Source of the DNA: Myxococcales bacterium
GTDB lineage: Bacteria; Myxococcota_A; Polyangia; Polyangiales; Polyangiaceae
NCBI GenBank assembly: GCA_016712525.1
Contig: JADJQX010000007.1
Coordinates: 806,001-870,000 of the forward strand
Reading direction: 5' to 3'
Length of the DNA stretch: 64,000 nucleotides
A program made the position numbers and the translations under genes. Shown here piece after piece: positions 44,984 to 53,685 of this stretch. Position 1 is the first letter of the stretch. Each line of letters starts with the position of its first letter. Under the pieces are notes generated by a model, which was given only the letters and a program-made list of their open reading frames with translations, was not told where the DNA came from and searched no databases.

Positions 44984-45055
44984 GGGCGCATAACTCAGCG
45001 GTAGAGTGCCACCTTCACACGGTGGAAGTCGCAGGTTCGAATCCTGCTGCGCCCA
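44984..45055 (+). tRNA. tRNA-Val (anticodon CAC)
   Basis: The acceptor stem GGGCGCA (44984-44990) pairs fully with TGCGCCC (45048-45054), with discriminator A. The D-arm has ACTC/GAGT, the anticodon arm is CCACC-TTCACAC-GGTGG with CAC at 45016-45018, and the T-arm is GCAGG-TTCGAAT-CCTGC. CCA is not encoded. Confidence 0.95.
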
Positions 45056-45060
45056 CGAAA

Positions 45061-45089
45061 AAGCGCGCGAGCCCCGAGGCCGCGCGCTT
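45061..45089. terminator. Bidirectional intrinsic terminator between tRNA-Val and the phospholipase D gene
   Basis: AAGCGCGCG (45061-45069) pairs perfectly with CGCGCGCTT (45081-45089) over an 11-nt loop. On the minus strand a run of five T follows, a good terminator for the gene ending at 45117; on the plus strand the tail is weaker (CTTGCATTT) and would end the tRNA transcript. Confidence 0.75.
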
Positions 45090-45116
45090 CTTGCATTTCG
45101 GCGGGCGCCGTCTCGG

Positions 45117-46328
45117 TCAGGGGGCGCCTCCGTCCGGGCGCGCCTCACGAAGGTGCGTGACCGTGTCCTCGAAGATGCCGTGGAGGCGGCCCGCGAAGGC
45201 GCTGTCGTCCACGAAGAGACCCACGTTCCGGCTCTTCAAGAAGTAGTCCCCCTCCCAGTTGCTCGTCCCGAGCCACGCGCGCTCGCGGTCGACGACGAGG
45301 TACTTCGCGTGGACGACACGGGCGAAGGGGATATCCCCGCCCGACCACCTCGGCACCTCGACCGCGTGCACCTCGACGCCGGCGTCCCGGAGGGCGAGCA
45401 GGCTCGGCTCGGTTGCGCGCCAGGCCCCCACGACGAGCCGCACCCGTACTCCGCGCTTCGTCGCGGCGCGGAGCTCGGTGTCGAGGTCGGTGAAGTCCGA
45501 GCCGTCTCGCATCTTCGCCTTGTACGTGAGCATCGCGACGCAGATCTCGCGGCGGGCCCGGCGAAGCTCGGCGACGAGCAAGGGCAGGTCCCACGCGATC
45601 CCTTCGGGGAGGGCGTCGCGAGGGCTCGCGGCGAACGTCGTCCTCGGGCTCGGCGCTGCGAGCGGCGGCTCGGCTGGCGCTGCGGTGGGCTCTCCGCCGG
45701 CGAATGCGTAGTCCCGCGCGAACGTGCGCCCAAGTCCCGTGACGACGCCGCTGTCGGTCGTGCGCACGCCGAGCTCGTGGATGTGCTCGAGCGACCGGTA
45801 GTCGAAGTTTTGGCTGCCGAGGTAGGCGCTCGTGCCGTCCACGACGAAGTACTTGGCGTGGAGGATCCCACCCCCGAACGCCTTGGCCCCGTCGATCGCT
45901 CGCACCTCCACGCCGCGCATGGCGCGAAGTCGCTCGGGCACCTCCGGGTACTTCGGCAAGAAGCTCGCGTCGACGAGGACACGTACCCGCACCCCGCGCG
46001 CCGCGGCGCGCTCGATCGCCGCGACGACACGGCCGAGGGCCGAAGGGGACTCCGCGGAGGCGCGGGGATCGTCGCTCAAGTAGAACTCCGCGATGTCGAG
46101 CGTCGCGCGCGCGCCGTCGATCATGGTCACCCACACGTCCTTGGCGTCCGGCACGTCGGGGTGACCGAGCGCGGTCTCGAGCGGAAACGACTCGACGAGC
46201 TCCACCGTCGTCGCGTCCACCTTGGCGGAGGGCTGGGGACGATGCACTTCGAAGGCCCGACCGCACGCGACGAACGCCGCCGCGAGCGCGAGCCCGAGAA
46301 CGCCCAAGACCGACGAGCGACGGCTCAT
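45117..46328 (-). CDS. Phospholipase D-like lipoprotein
   Basis: A 403-aa PLD-superfamily protein with lipobox FVAC (Cys22). Two catalytic HKD motifs are present: HAKYFVVDGTSAYLGSQNFD and HAKYLVVDRERAWLGTSNWE. This order and spacing recall the PLD3/PLD4 type, which can act on lipids or single-stranded nucleic acids. It would sit in the envelope facing the periplasm or outside. The ATG at 46328 overlaps the stop of the barrel gene (ATGA), so the two are translationally coupled. An intrinsic terminator follows. Confidence 0.88.
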   Translation of the reverse strand: MSRRSSVLGVLGLALAAAFVACGRAFEVHRPQPSAKVDATTVELVESFPLETALGHPDVPDAKDVWVTMIDGARATLDIAEFYLSDDPRASAESPSALGRVVAAIERAAARGVRVRVLVDASFLPKYPEVPERLRAMRGVEVRAIDGAKAFGGGILHAKYFVVDGTSAYLGSQNFDYRSLEHIHELGVRTTDSGVVTGLGRTFARDYAFAGGEPTAAPAEPPLAAPSPRTTFAASPRDALPEGIAWDLPLLVAELRRARREICVAMLTYKAKMRDGSDFTDLDTELRAATKRGVRVRLVVGAWRATEPSLLALRDAGVEVHAVEVPRWSGGDIPFARVVHAKYLVVDRERAWLGTSNWEGDYFLKSRNVGLFVDDSAFAGRLHGIFEDTVTHLREARPDGGAP

Positions 46329-47800
46329 TTCGGGCCCTTCTTCACGATGCTCTCGACGTTCTCGACCGTCGCTTTGAGCGCGTTCAGGCTGGTGGCGCCG
46401 GCCACCACGAGGACGAAGCCCCAGCCGTACTGCTCGACCGGAACGAGGCGGTTCGGGAGCTGAAACGGGTTCAAAACGAAGGACTTTCCCCACATGTGGG
46501 AGACCTCGAGGCCGACCACGAGCTCGGTCCCTTGCCCGTACGAACCGAGCCCGATCGACCCGGCGGCGCGGTTCGCGCGCGCGAACGTGACGGTGCCGAT
46601 CGTGGGCTCTTCGTTGAGCGGTGGCGTGGACGAGAAGTCGGTCGACATCCCCATGAGGAGGCCGAGCTTCGGTCGAAAGAACCACTCGAGCCCGACGCCC
46701 GTATTGAGCACCGGGCGGGCGTTTCCGAAGTACGAGAGCTCGGCGCTGCGTTCGATGGCGGGGCGCCCCGAGACCGCGACGAGCTCGTCGACCGTGAGCT
46801 CGGCTTCGGTCGCGCGGCTTCGAGGAAAGTGGAACCCGGCGTCGAGCTCGAACCGCGCGCTCGGGAGGTTCCCGGCGAGGCCGACGCCGATCTTCGCGGG
46901 GGTCGACGCGCGGAACCCACCTTGGCCGCGCTTCGCATAGGCCGAGTCCTCGGCGCCGGAGTACTGCGTCTGGTAGAGCGACGAGTAGTTGCCGAGGAGG
47001 TGGAGCGACGGCACGTGCGCCGACACTCCAATCTGGTAATTTTTGTCGATTTTGTACGTGACGCCGATGGCCGCGCCCACGTCGACGCTCGTCGCGCTCG
47101 TGACGCTGTCGATCGCGGTCGCGAGGAACCGTCCGGACGACGAATAAATGCTCGTGTTGCCCGACGAGAGCTGATCGAAGTTCGTGATGAGCGCGGAGAT
47201 CGACGCGCCGACGGCGAGCTCGTCGGTGAGGTGCACGCTGTAGGCCGGCCCTATCGAGAAGCGGCTCCACTTGCGCAGAAACGACTGCCCTTGGTCGACG
47301 CGGGCCGCGCTCGAGCCTCCCCGGTAGCCGATCGCGAGCTTCGACTGCGCGTCCCTCTCGAGGGTGCCGAAACAAAACGAGAGCCTGTGCGAAGACTGAC
47401 CTTGGGTCGGTTTTCCGCTCAAGTTCACGAAGAAGCACAAGGTCGACGGCAAGAGGTCGACGTCGGTCGTCGTGAGGGAGGTCCGGTCGAGCTCGAGCGC
47501 GCCGAACTGCTCACCCACGGTGCCCGGGCTGTGGAAGTCGGGGATGTTGAGCGAGCGGACCTGGAGAAAGTTCGCCGAGAAGGCGAACCCTGGATCGTCG
47601 ACGTTCGCGATGGTGGCCGGGTTCAGGAACGGGGCCGCCCCGTCCCGTCCCGCGGCGATGCCCGTCCCCCCCATCAAGGCCGAGCGTCCGCCGAGCGGCG
47701 CCGAGCGGTAGTTGCCTTGGGCGCGTGCGCTCGCCTCGAGGCCGACGAAGGCGGAAAACCCAGCGGCCCACACGAGGCCCAGGAAGAGGCGGGACGACAT
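46325..47800 (-). CDS. FadL/OmpP1-like outer-membrane protein
   Basis: A 491-aa protein with a signal peptide (about residues 1-28, ending ARAQG). The mature start GGRSALMGGTGIAAGRDGAA followed by FLNPATIA fits the hatch/N-terminal pattern of FadL-type hydrophobic-substrate channels. Many amphipathic strands with SxGxAY or GVGLEWFF turns follow. The ATG at 47800 is preferred, with TACTCT on this strand 11 nt upstream. Coupled to the phospholipase D lipoprotein; together they may handle lipids at the cell surface (inference). Confidence 0.75.
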   Translation of the reverse strand: MSSRLFLGLVWAAGFSAFVGLEASARAQGNYRSAPLGGRSALMGGTGIAAGRDGAAPFLNPATIANVDDPGFAFSANFLQVRSLNIPDFHSPGTVGEQFGALELDRTSLTTTDVDLLPSTLCFFVNLSGKPTQGQSSHRLSFCFGTLERDAQSKLAIGYRGGSSAARVDQGQSFLRKWSRFSIGPAYSVHLTDELAVGASISALITNFDQLSSGNTSIYSSSGRFLATAIDSVTSATSVDVGAAIGVTYKIDKNYQIGVSAHVPSLHLLGNYSSLYQTQYSGAEDSAYAKRGQGGFRASTPAKIGVGLAGNLPSARFELDAGFHFPRSRATEAELTVDELVAVSGRPAIERSAELSYFGNARPVLNTGVGLEWFFRPKLGLLMGMSTDFSSTPPLNEEPTIGTVTFARANRAAGSIGLGSYGQGTELVVGLEVSHMWGKSFVLNPFQLPNRLVPVEQYGWGFVLVVAGATSLNALKATVENVESIVKKGPK

Positions 47801-47875
47801 CCGTTCCCGACAGAGTAGCAAGGTCTCCTACGTCGTCGCTACGGTCGCTCGTGTTTCGCTCGCTCGCCGCTCTGC

Positions 47876-47881
47876 TATCCT
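47876..47881 (+). promoter_or_regulatory. -10-like hexamer TATCCT with TGC extension
   Basis: TGCTATCCT has its hexamer ending 8 nt before the ATG at 47890. The same hexamer precedes the kinase at 733. Confidence 0.45.
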
Positions 47882-47889
47882 TGTCCGCG

Positions 47890-48378
47890 ATGAGCGCTCC
47901 GAAGACCGACGACGAGCGCCACCCGTTCCCGCGGGAGGCACGCACCGCGTCCGGTCGCGTGGCCGCGCAGGTCGGAGTAGACGACGACCCTCACGAGAAG
48001 GACACGGTCGTCCCCCCGTACGACGTCGAGAGCTACGCGCGCGCGGCGTCGGCGCTGCCTCCCGTGCCGGTCACGCGATCCATCTCGGGGTTCGTCGAGG
48101 CCGAGGTCGACGCGGCGCCGGCCACCGTTCGGCGGCCCGGGGGCACGCCCGAGGGCCTCCTCGACGACCCCGAGGCCCAGCGTCGGATCCCGTTCCGTAC
48201 CCTCTCGGGCGCGCGGCTCGAGGCGTCGACCTTCGACCATCGCGAGGGCTTCGTGCTCTCCTTGATCGACGGTCAGCTCGACGTCGAGACCATCGTCGAC
48301 GTGAGCGGAATGCCCTCCTGGGAAGTTGTTCAAATACTCGAAACCTTTAGGATATCGGGCGTCATCACCCTCTCGTGA
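47890..48378 (+). CDS. Hypothetical protein with C-terminal winged-helix-like segment
   Basis: A 162-aa soluble protein. The first 95 residues are charged and Pro/Ala-rich, probably disordered. The last 60 (FDHREGFVLSLIDGQLDVET, then IVDVSGMPSWEVVQILETFR) resemble helical domains attached to myxobacterial regulators, where a fixed number of residues after ISGVITL end the chain. No function is assigned. It is followed 37 bp later by the copper-binding protein. Confidence 0.6.
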   Translation: MSAPKTDDERHPFPREARTASGRVAAQVGVDDDPHEKDTVVPPYDVESYARAASALPPVPVTRSISGFVEAEVDAAPATVRRPGGTPEGLLDDPEAQRRIPFRTLSGARLEASTFDHREGFVLSLIDGQLDVETIVDVSGMPSWEVVQILETFRISGVITLS

Positions 48379-48415
48379 GCGGCGGAGGCCGCCGTCTGCT
48401 AGGCTCAAGGCTCCG

Positions 48416-48727
48416 ATGCTGGGCCGTCGCCTCTTTCTCTCCCGCTTCGTGCCGTCGTTCGTGGCGCTCGCCGTGGTCTCGAGGGCAGGGGGGGCGCGTG
48501 CGTCGGCGCGCTACACGTCGCGCGGGGTGGTGCGTTCCTTCGGCAAGGCGCGGAGGTACGTGAACATCCACCACGAGGACATCCCGGGATACATGAACGC
48601 GATGACCATGTCGTTCGAGCCCGGCGCGCCCGGCCAGCTCGACGGTCTCTCGGAAGGCGACCAGGTGGTCTTCACCTTCGTCGACGACGGTGAGCGCCGC
48701 GTGCTCGAGAAAATCGCGCGGGTCTAA
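48416..48727 (+). CDS. CusF-like periplasmic copper-binding protein
   Basis: A 103-aa protein with a signal peptide (residues 1-30, ending ARASA). The mature part is the CusF-type barrel: YTSRGVVRSFGKARRYVNIH, HHEDIPGYMNAMTMSFEPG, LSEGDQVVFTF. IPGYMNAMTM is the Met-rich Cu(I) loop of this family; the copper-binding His is in HHED. It probably shuttles or sequesters Cu in the periplasm. No CusA/B genes are nearby. The ATG at 48416 has TAGGCT 10 nt upstream. Confidence 0.85.
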   Translation: MLGRRLFLSRFVPSFVALAVVSRAGGARASARYTSRGVVRSFGKARRYVNIHHEDIPGYMNAMTMSFEPGAPGQLDGLSEGDQVVFTFVDDGERRVLEKIARV

Positions 48728-48728
48728 C

Positions 48729-49982
48729 TCAGCGGAGCGCGACGGCGATGGCCGCGATGGCGACGAGCACGAGCGCGGCGGCGACGAGCCCACGCTTCGT
48801 GAGCGAAGGCTTGAACGAGGGCTCGGGCTCGAGGTCGACCGTCGGTCGGCTCGCGGGGAACGCACCGGTGATCGCCGACTCGGGGAGCCTGGAGCGAGAG
48901 GACATGGGCGAGGTGTCGTCCGTGTCGAGGCCGATGGGGACCGGGGGCGCGATCGTCGCCATCGGGCGCCGCGGCGCGCTCGCCACCTTGACCCACGCGA
49001 GCTGGCGCTCCCTCTCTCCTGGGAACCGCTCCTCGAGGTAGTTGGCGAGCTCGGCCTCGGGCTTCGCGTCCCGAAAGGAGGCGAGCGAGGCGACGAAGGC
49101 GTCGAGGTCGCGTTGGAGCTCGGCGGCCGTCCCGTAGCGTTCGTCCGGGTCGATCGCGAGCGCGCGGTGGACGATGCGCGCGAGGGCCTCGGGCACGTCG
49201 GGGCGTAGCGTGCGCACCTCCGGAATCACGGCGTCGCGCACGGCTTGAAGGGTCTCGTGATCGGTGTCGCGCTTGAAGAGGCGCTTGCCGGTGCACACTT
49301 CCCAGAGCGTCGCGCCGAGCGCGAACACGTCGATCCGCCGATCGATGGGGCCGCTCTGCGCCTGCTCGGGAGCAAGGTAAGGGATCTTTCCCTTCACGAT
49401 GCCGTCGCCGGTCTTGGCCGAGCGTTTTCGCGCGCGCGACAGGCCGAAGTCGATGAGCTTCACGCGCCCGTCGTACGTGAGGAAGACGTTCGACGGGTTC
49501 ACGTCGCGGTGGATCACTTGAAGGAGGGCGCCCTCTTCGTCGCGGAGCGCGTGCGCCGAGTGGAGACCTTCGGCGACACGCGCGCAGATCCACACCCCGA
49601 GCGCGAGCGGCATCACCCCTCCCTCGGCGGCGTGGTGATCCCATGCGTCGGCCAAGGTTCGCCCGAGGAGCAGCTCCATCGCGATGAACGGGTGGCCGCC
49701 CTTGGTGATGCCGTACTCGTGCGTATGGATGACGTTCGGGTGCCCGAGCATCGAAAGGATCCGGGCCTCGTCGAGGAACATGGCCTCGTAGACCTCGTCG
49801 CCCTGGAGGCCCTCTTTGATGACCTTGAGCGCGACGATCTCGCTGCGACCGGCGGCGTCTTTTCCGGCGCCGAGGTAGAGCGTCGCCATGCCGCCGTCGG
49901 CGATTTTTGCCTGGATGGCGTACCGCCCGAGCAGCACGGGGGCCGGCGTTTCTTTCGGGGGCGCGTTCGCGTCGCGAGACAA
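48729..49982 (-). CDS. Tail-anchored Ser/Thr protein kinase
   Basis: A 417-aa kinase. The Gly-loop is ADGGMATLYLG, the ATP Lys is in VALKVI, the catalytic loop is HRDVNPSNVF (Asn in place of the usual Lys), and IDFGLS is the DFG motif. A linker follows, and the last 20 residues form one membrane helix ending VALR, so nothing protrudes outside. The start is TTG at 49982; TAGACG on this strand lies 8 nt upstream. HRDVxP variants are common in myxobacteria and usually active. It is convergent with the copper protein gene. Confidence 0.88.
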   Translation of the reverse strand: MSRDANAPPKETPAPVLLGRYAIQAKIADGGMATLYLGAGKDAAGRSEIVALKVIKEGLQGDEVYEAMFLDEARILSMLGHPNVIHTHEYGITKGGHPFIAMELLLGRTLADAWDHHAAEGGVMPLALGVWICARVAEGLHSAHALRDEEGALLQVIHRDVNPSNVFLTYDGRVKLIDFGLSRARKRSAKTGDGIVKGKIPYLAPEQAQSGPIDRRIDVFALGATLWEVCTGKRLFKRDTDHETLQAVRDAVIPEVRTLRPDVPEALARIVHRALAIDPDERYGTAAELQRDLDAFVASLASFRDAKPEAELANYLEERFPGERERQLAWVKVASAPRRPMATIAPPVPIGLDTDDTSPMSSRSRLPESAITGAFPASRPTVDLEPEPSFKPSLTKRGLVAAALVLVAIAAIAVALR

Positions 49983-50110
49983 GGCTCTGTCGTCTACACG
50001 AGAAAGACAGGAAATTCCAGCGTCCCGGGCCCGAGAGAGTGCAGGTTTCCGCCGTTCCTGTACCCGCGCCTCCCAGGCCTCCGTCGGCGCACGCCCTCGC
50101 GTTCCCGTGC

Positions 50111-50116
50111 TACGGT
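50111..50116 (+). promoter_or_regulatory. -10-like hexamer TACGGT with TGC extension
   Basis: TGCTACGGT has its hexamer ending 6 nt before the ATG at 50123. Confidence 0.45.
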
Positions 50117-50122
50117 TTCGGC

Positions 50123-50878
50123 ATGAGCAAAGGTCGCGCGCTTCTCGGAACCTCCGCCATCTTGGTGCTGTTCGGCGTCGGCGTGCTCTCCGCGCCCGCG
50201 TTCGGCAAGGCCAGGATTTCCGACCCGGCGCCTCGCAGCACGAACGACGACAACCAGACGGACTGCACGGGTGCAGGCGCGACCGCAGGAACGCGCCTCC
50301 CGCTCGGCGCCGTGGCGACCACCGTCAAGATCATGGACAACGACAGCGTCGGATGCATCCAGATCGCGGTGTTCGATCAAGGGACGCGCGTCGGCGACGT
50401 CATGCAGCAAGTCGACAACGTCGGCACCGCGCGCGAGGTGACGTTCTCCGACGTCCCGATCCCCGCCTCGTGTCGCGATGGGCGGCGGTGCACGATCCAC
50501 ATGCGTCAGCTCCTCGTGGCCGACGCGGGCGCGTGCCCTCCGGCGACCGGGCTCGGGACTGGCGCGCTCGGAAATCGCTATTCTTGCGCGGACTTCCGTG
50601 TAGCGCAGCCCGATCTCGACGCCGGTGGAGACGCGGCTCTTCCCCCCGAGGTCGACGCCTCCACCCCGGGGGTCGACTCGGGGTTCGTCCCGCTCCCTCC
50701 GCCCTCCTCGGGCGATGGTGGGGTCGTTCGTGTCGCGGGGCTCGATCCGTCGAACGCCGAGAGCGAGAGCTGCGCGGTCACGACGCCCGGGGATCCGCGT
50801 GTCGGTCTCGGGGCCGCCTCTGGGGTCGCGCTCGCGACGCTCGGCCTCGTCCTCGCGGCCCGTCGCCGTCGCCGCTGA
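50123..50878 (+). CDS. Secreted polysaccharide-monooxygenase-like protein with C-terminal sorting tail
   Basis: A 251-aa protein with a signal peptide (residues 1-28). The mature start KARISDPAPRSTNDDNQ with a nearby Cys resembles the myxobacterial SCE4755-type polysaccharide-monooxygenase-like family, whose mature proteins start with His-Ala. Here the expected copper-binding His is Lys, so the His brace looks incomplete. An Asp/Pro/Ser linker precedes ESCAVTTPGD, a membrane helix and five arginines at the end, like a MYXO-CTERM sorting signal. Probably attached to, or released from, the outer surface. Family membership is from memory. Confidence 0.6.
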   Translation: MSKGRALLGTSAILVLFGVGVLSAPAFGKARISDPAPRSTNDDNQTDCTGAGATAGTRLPLGAVATTVKIMDNDSVGCIQIAVFDQGTRVGDVMQQVDNVGTAREVTFSDVPIPASCRDGRRCTIHMRQLLVADAGACPPATGLGTGALGNRYSCADFRVAQPDLDAGGDAALPPEVDASTPGVDSGFVPLPPPSSGDGGVVRVAGLDPSNAESESCAVTTPGDPRVGLGAASGVALATLGLVLAARRRRR

Positions 50879-50917
50879 GGCGAACGAAGGCGTGAGCGTC
50901 GGCCGTGAGATGCGGCC

Positions 50918-52066
50918 TCAACGCTGCGGAAAGAGCTCCCGTTCCTTCCACGCGCGGAGCTCGCGCAGCTCGGCCCACACCTCGCGCGCCGACGAGTAGC
51001 GGTACGCCTCCCGCCTGCGGAGCATCTTCGCGACGAGGGCGCCGAGGGGGGTGCCGAGGGCTTCGGCGCGCCTCCGTGGCTCGCCCTCCGACACGAAGCG
51101 CATGAGGTCCGCGTAGGGCAGGCCCTTCGGGATCGCCGACTCGCCCGTGATCATCCAGAAGAGCAAGAGGCCCACCTGGTAGAGGTCGCTCTGCTTGCTC
51201 GTGTAGCCGGTCGCTAGGATCTCGGGCGCCATGATCGCGTGGTGCACCACGTTCGGCCGAATCGCGGGGAGGCCTCGGAGCTCGTGGCTGATGCCGAAAT
51301 CGCTGATTTTTACGACCGGTCGGTCCGTGGCGTGCGTGACGAGCACGTTGCCCGCGTGGAGGTCGTCGTGGACCACGTCGTTGTCGTGGAGGAACTGCAC
51401 CGCGGCGAGGAGCTGCCGGGTGAGCTCGAGGACGAGGCCCTCCTGGAGCGGCGCGCCGAGCATCGACTTGAGCGCGTGATCGCACTTCTCGAGCGCGAGG
51501 AAGAAGAGCGATCCTTGCTCGAACGCGTCGTAGATGTAGACGACGTTCGGGTGCCGGAGCGACATGAGCCGCGAGACCTCGCGCGCCCACTCGGCTTGCA
51601 CCTCGGCGTAGGGGCGGTTCGCCGGGCGAATGACCTTCACGGCGTAGCTCTGGTCGAACGGGCCCGTGCAGTCGAAGACCGCGCCGAACTCTCCCGTGCC
51701 GAGCACCTTCGTCACGAGGTACTGGCCGCGCGTCGACGTGAGCACGGAGCCCGGCTCGGGCATCTGCACCATGAGCCTCGGGGGCTGAGAGGGAGGCGGA
51801 TACCCGGCCGGGGAGGGCGCCGACATCGGCCCGAGCGAGGGCGGCCCGCTCGCTCCGAACACGGGCGCAGGGACCGGGCCCGGGCCGCCGGCCGGTAAGG
51901 GCGACCCCGTGTAACCTGCTGGAATGGCTGGGAATTGCCCCGTGGTGAGGTGCGGTGGGATCGGAGACACCGGCACCGGCAGCGCCGGCTCGGCCGGTGC
52001 GATCTTCACGGTCTCGCCCAGGGCGGGCGGGGGGGCGTTCGGCGGGGGTGCCTTCGGGCTGTCCAC
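50918..52066 (-). CDS. Kinase-like protein with Pro-rich N terminus and HDD catalytic loop
   Basis: A 382-aa protein. The first 105 residues are Pro/Ala-rich. The kinase fold follows: GTGEFGAVF, AVKVI (ATP Lys), then VVHDDLHAGNVLV in place of HRDLKPxN, ISDFGIS (DFG), and MAPEI. HDDLHAGN resembles the loop of aminoglycoside phosphotransferases and related small-molecule kinases (HGDLHxGN). The Asp base and DFG remain, so activity is likely, perhaps with a non-protein substrate. There is no membrane helix. The GTG start is preceded at 9 nt by TACTCT. Confidence 0.82.
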   Translation of the reverse strand: MDSPKAPPPNAPPPALGETVKIAPAEPALPVPVSPIPPHLTTGQFPAIPAGYTGSPLPAGGPGPVPAPVFGASGPPSLGPMSAPSPAGYPPPSQPPRLMVQMPEPGSVLTSTRGQYLVTKVLGTGEFGAVFDCTGPFDQSYAVKVIRPANRPYAEVQAEWAREVSRLMSLRHPNVVYIYDAFEQGSLFFLALEKCDHALKSMLGAPLQEGLVLELTRQLLAAVQFLHDNDVVHDDLHAGNVLVTHATDRPVVKISDFGISHELRGLPAIRPNVVHHAIMAPEILATGYTSKQSDLYQVGLLLFWMITGESAIPKGLPYADLMRFVSEGEPRRRAEALGTPLGALVAKMLRRREAYRYSSAREVWAELRELRAWKERELFPQR

Positions 52067-52113
52067 GATGGCTCGAGAGTACGCGAGTCACCCCCGATGC
52101 GCCCACGAATCGC

Positions 52114-53568
52114 TCAGAAGCCCATCGCGCCCATGCCGTCCTTGTTGAGCTTGAGGGCCTCGCTGCGCTGCACGGGGGCGGGGGCGGCCGCGGCCTTCGC
52201 GACCGACGAGCGCGACGCCGAGATCTGCGCGACCTGCGCGTCGAGCTTTTTCTTCTCGGCCTGGTCCCGGGTCTCGCCGGCGCGGGCCTCGAGCTTTCGC
52301 TGCGCTTCGCCGAGGGCGCGGTCGGCGGCCGCGAAGTCTCCGCTGTTCACGCGCTGGGCCGCGGCGATCTGGATCTTGCCGGCCTCGAACACGGACGCCA
52401 TCGCCTTGACGCGGTCGTCGGCCGAGCGCGCGACGGCGGCCGGGTCCGACGAGAACCCGACCCGCGCGACGGTCTCTTTGACCCGCTCGAGATCGCCGTC
52501 GCGAGGGTCGCGGAAGACGAGCCGAACGCTCGCGAGGGGGCGCTCGTTCGGGGTCTCGGCGTCGTCGAGCGCGACGCGCACGAGGGCCTCTCTGTGCTGC
52601 CCGGCGAAGAGCGCTCCCAAGGGGATGCGGAAGGTGCGGCCGTTCCACGTCGAGTGCACGCCCTCGGCCCCGATCACGCGCACGCCGGGCGCCGGCACGA
52701 TCTCGAGGCTCGCGTCGCTCGCGACCGTGTCTCCGATGAGCGACACCTCGCGCTCGAGCGTGGCGACCATCTCGCGGGGATCTCCAATGTGGTAGAGCCT
52801 CCCACTCGAGCGGACCGAGAGGGCGTTGAGCGTGCTCTCGTCGTAGTCGAGCCCGACACCGAGCGACGTCACCTGGACACGAGCGCCGAGCCCACGTTCG
52901 GCGATGGCGCCGAGCGCCTCGGGGCTCTGAGGCCCCACGTTGGCCCGCCCGTCGGAGATGACGACCACCCGCCTCACCGCGTGCGACACGGGGGCCTGCG
53001 CGAGGTGCGATTCGGCGAGCGAGAGCCCGTCGAACATGTTCGTGGAGCCGCCGGTGCCGAGCTTCGCGATCGCGGCGAGGATGCGGGGACGCGTCTCGGC
53101 GTCGAGCACCGTGGGGACCACCAGGGTCCGCGCCGAGTCGTCGAACACGTCGACCCCGACGACGTCCCCGTCGACGAGGTTTTGCACGAAGGTGCGGGCC
53201 GCGGCGCGCGCGCTCTCGATTTTGGCGCCTTGCATCGAGCCGGACGTGTCGATCGCGAGCCCCACGGCGACCTTCGGGCGGAACGCCGCGCGCCCCTTGG
53301 GCACGTCCACGCCGACGCCCAGGAAGGCCTCGTGGGTGCCCGTTCGGAGCAAACCGCCCTCCGCGGCGGCGAAGATGCGGATCGCGTCGGGACCGACTTT
53401 TTGAAGGTCGGCGGGCTCCTTCGGGCTCTCGGCGACGATGGGGGATCCGCCGACCTCGGCCGGGGCGGCCTTCGCGTTCGGCGCGAGGGAGCCTGGGGTC
53501 GTGGGCGAGGTCGCGCAGCCCGTGACCGCCATCGTCGTCGCCAAAAGGAGCATGCTCGTCGTCCGCAT
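52114..53568 (-). CDS. von Willebrand factor A-domain lipoprotein
   Basis: A 484-aa protein with lipobox VTGC (Cys18). The VWA domain (about residues 98-270) has the metal-ion site: GLAIDTSGSMQGAK (DxSxS), GGSTNMFDGL (Thr) and VVVISDGRANVG (Asp). The C-terminal part is a beta sandwich-like region followed by Lys/Ala/Glu helices (about 400-460). VWA lipoproteins bind proteins in a divalent-metal-dependent way; the ligand is unknown. GGAGG precedes the ATG at 53568. Confidence 0.85.
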   Translation of the reverse strand: MRTTSMLLLATTMAVTGCATSPTTPGSLAPNAKAAPAEVGGSPIVAESPKEPADLQKVGPDAIRIFAAAEGGLLRTGTHEAFLGVGVDVPKGRAAFRPKVAVGLAIDTSGSMQGAKIESARAAARTFVQNLVDGDVVGVDVFDDSARTLVVPTVLDAETRPRILAAIAKLGTGGSTNMFDGLSLAESHLAQAPVSHAVRRVVVISDGRANVGPQSPEALGAIAERGLGARVQVTSLGVGLDYDESTLNALSVRSSGRLYHIGDPREMVATLEREVSLIGDTVASDASLEIVPAPGVRVIGAEGVHSTWNGRTFRIPLGALFAGQHREALVRVALDDAETPNERPLASVRLVFRDPRDGDLERVKETVARVGFSSDPAAVARSADDRVKAMASVFEAGKIQIAAAQRVNSGDFAAADRALGEAQRKLEARAGETRDQAEKKKLDAQVAQISASRSSVAKAAAAPAPVQRSEALKLNKDGMGAMGF

Positions 53569-53671
53569 CGAAGCCTCCGGAGGGTAAAGTCTCGCCGCGC
53601 GCCTCGACGGCCCTCGGGAGGGGCGAAGCGGCGGGCCCGGCCGTAAACGCCCGAGAGCGCGAAAAGTTCTG

Positions 53672-53677
53672 TAGAGT
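53672..53677 (+). promoter_or_regulatory. -10-like hexamer TAGAGT
   Basis: TAGAGT ends 8 nt before the GTG at 53686. Confidence 0.4.
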
Positions 53678-53685
53678 TTCGCTCC

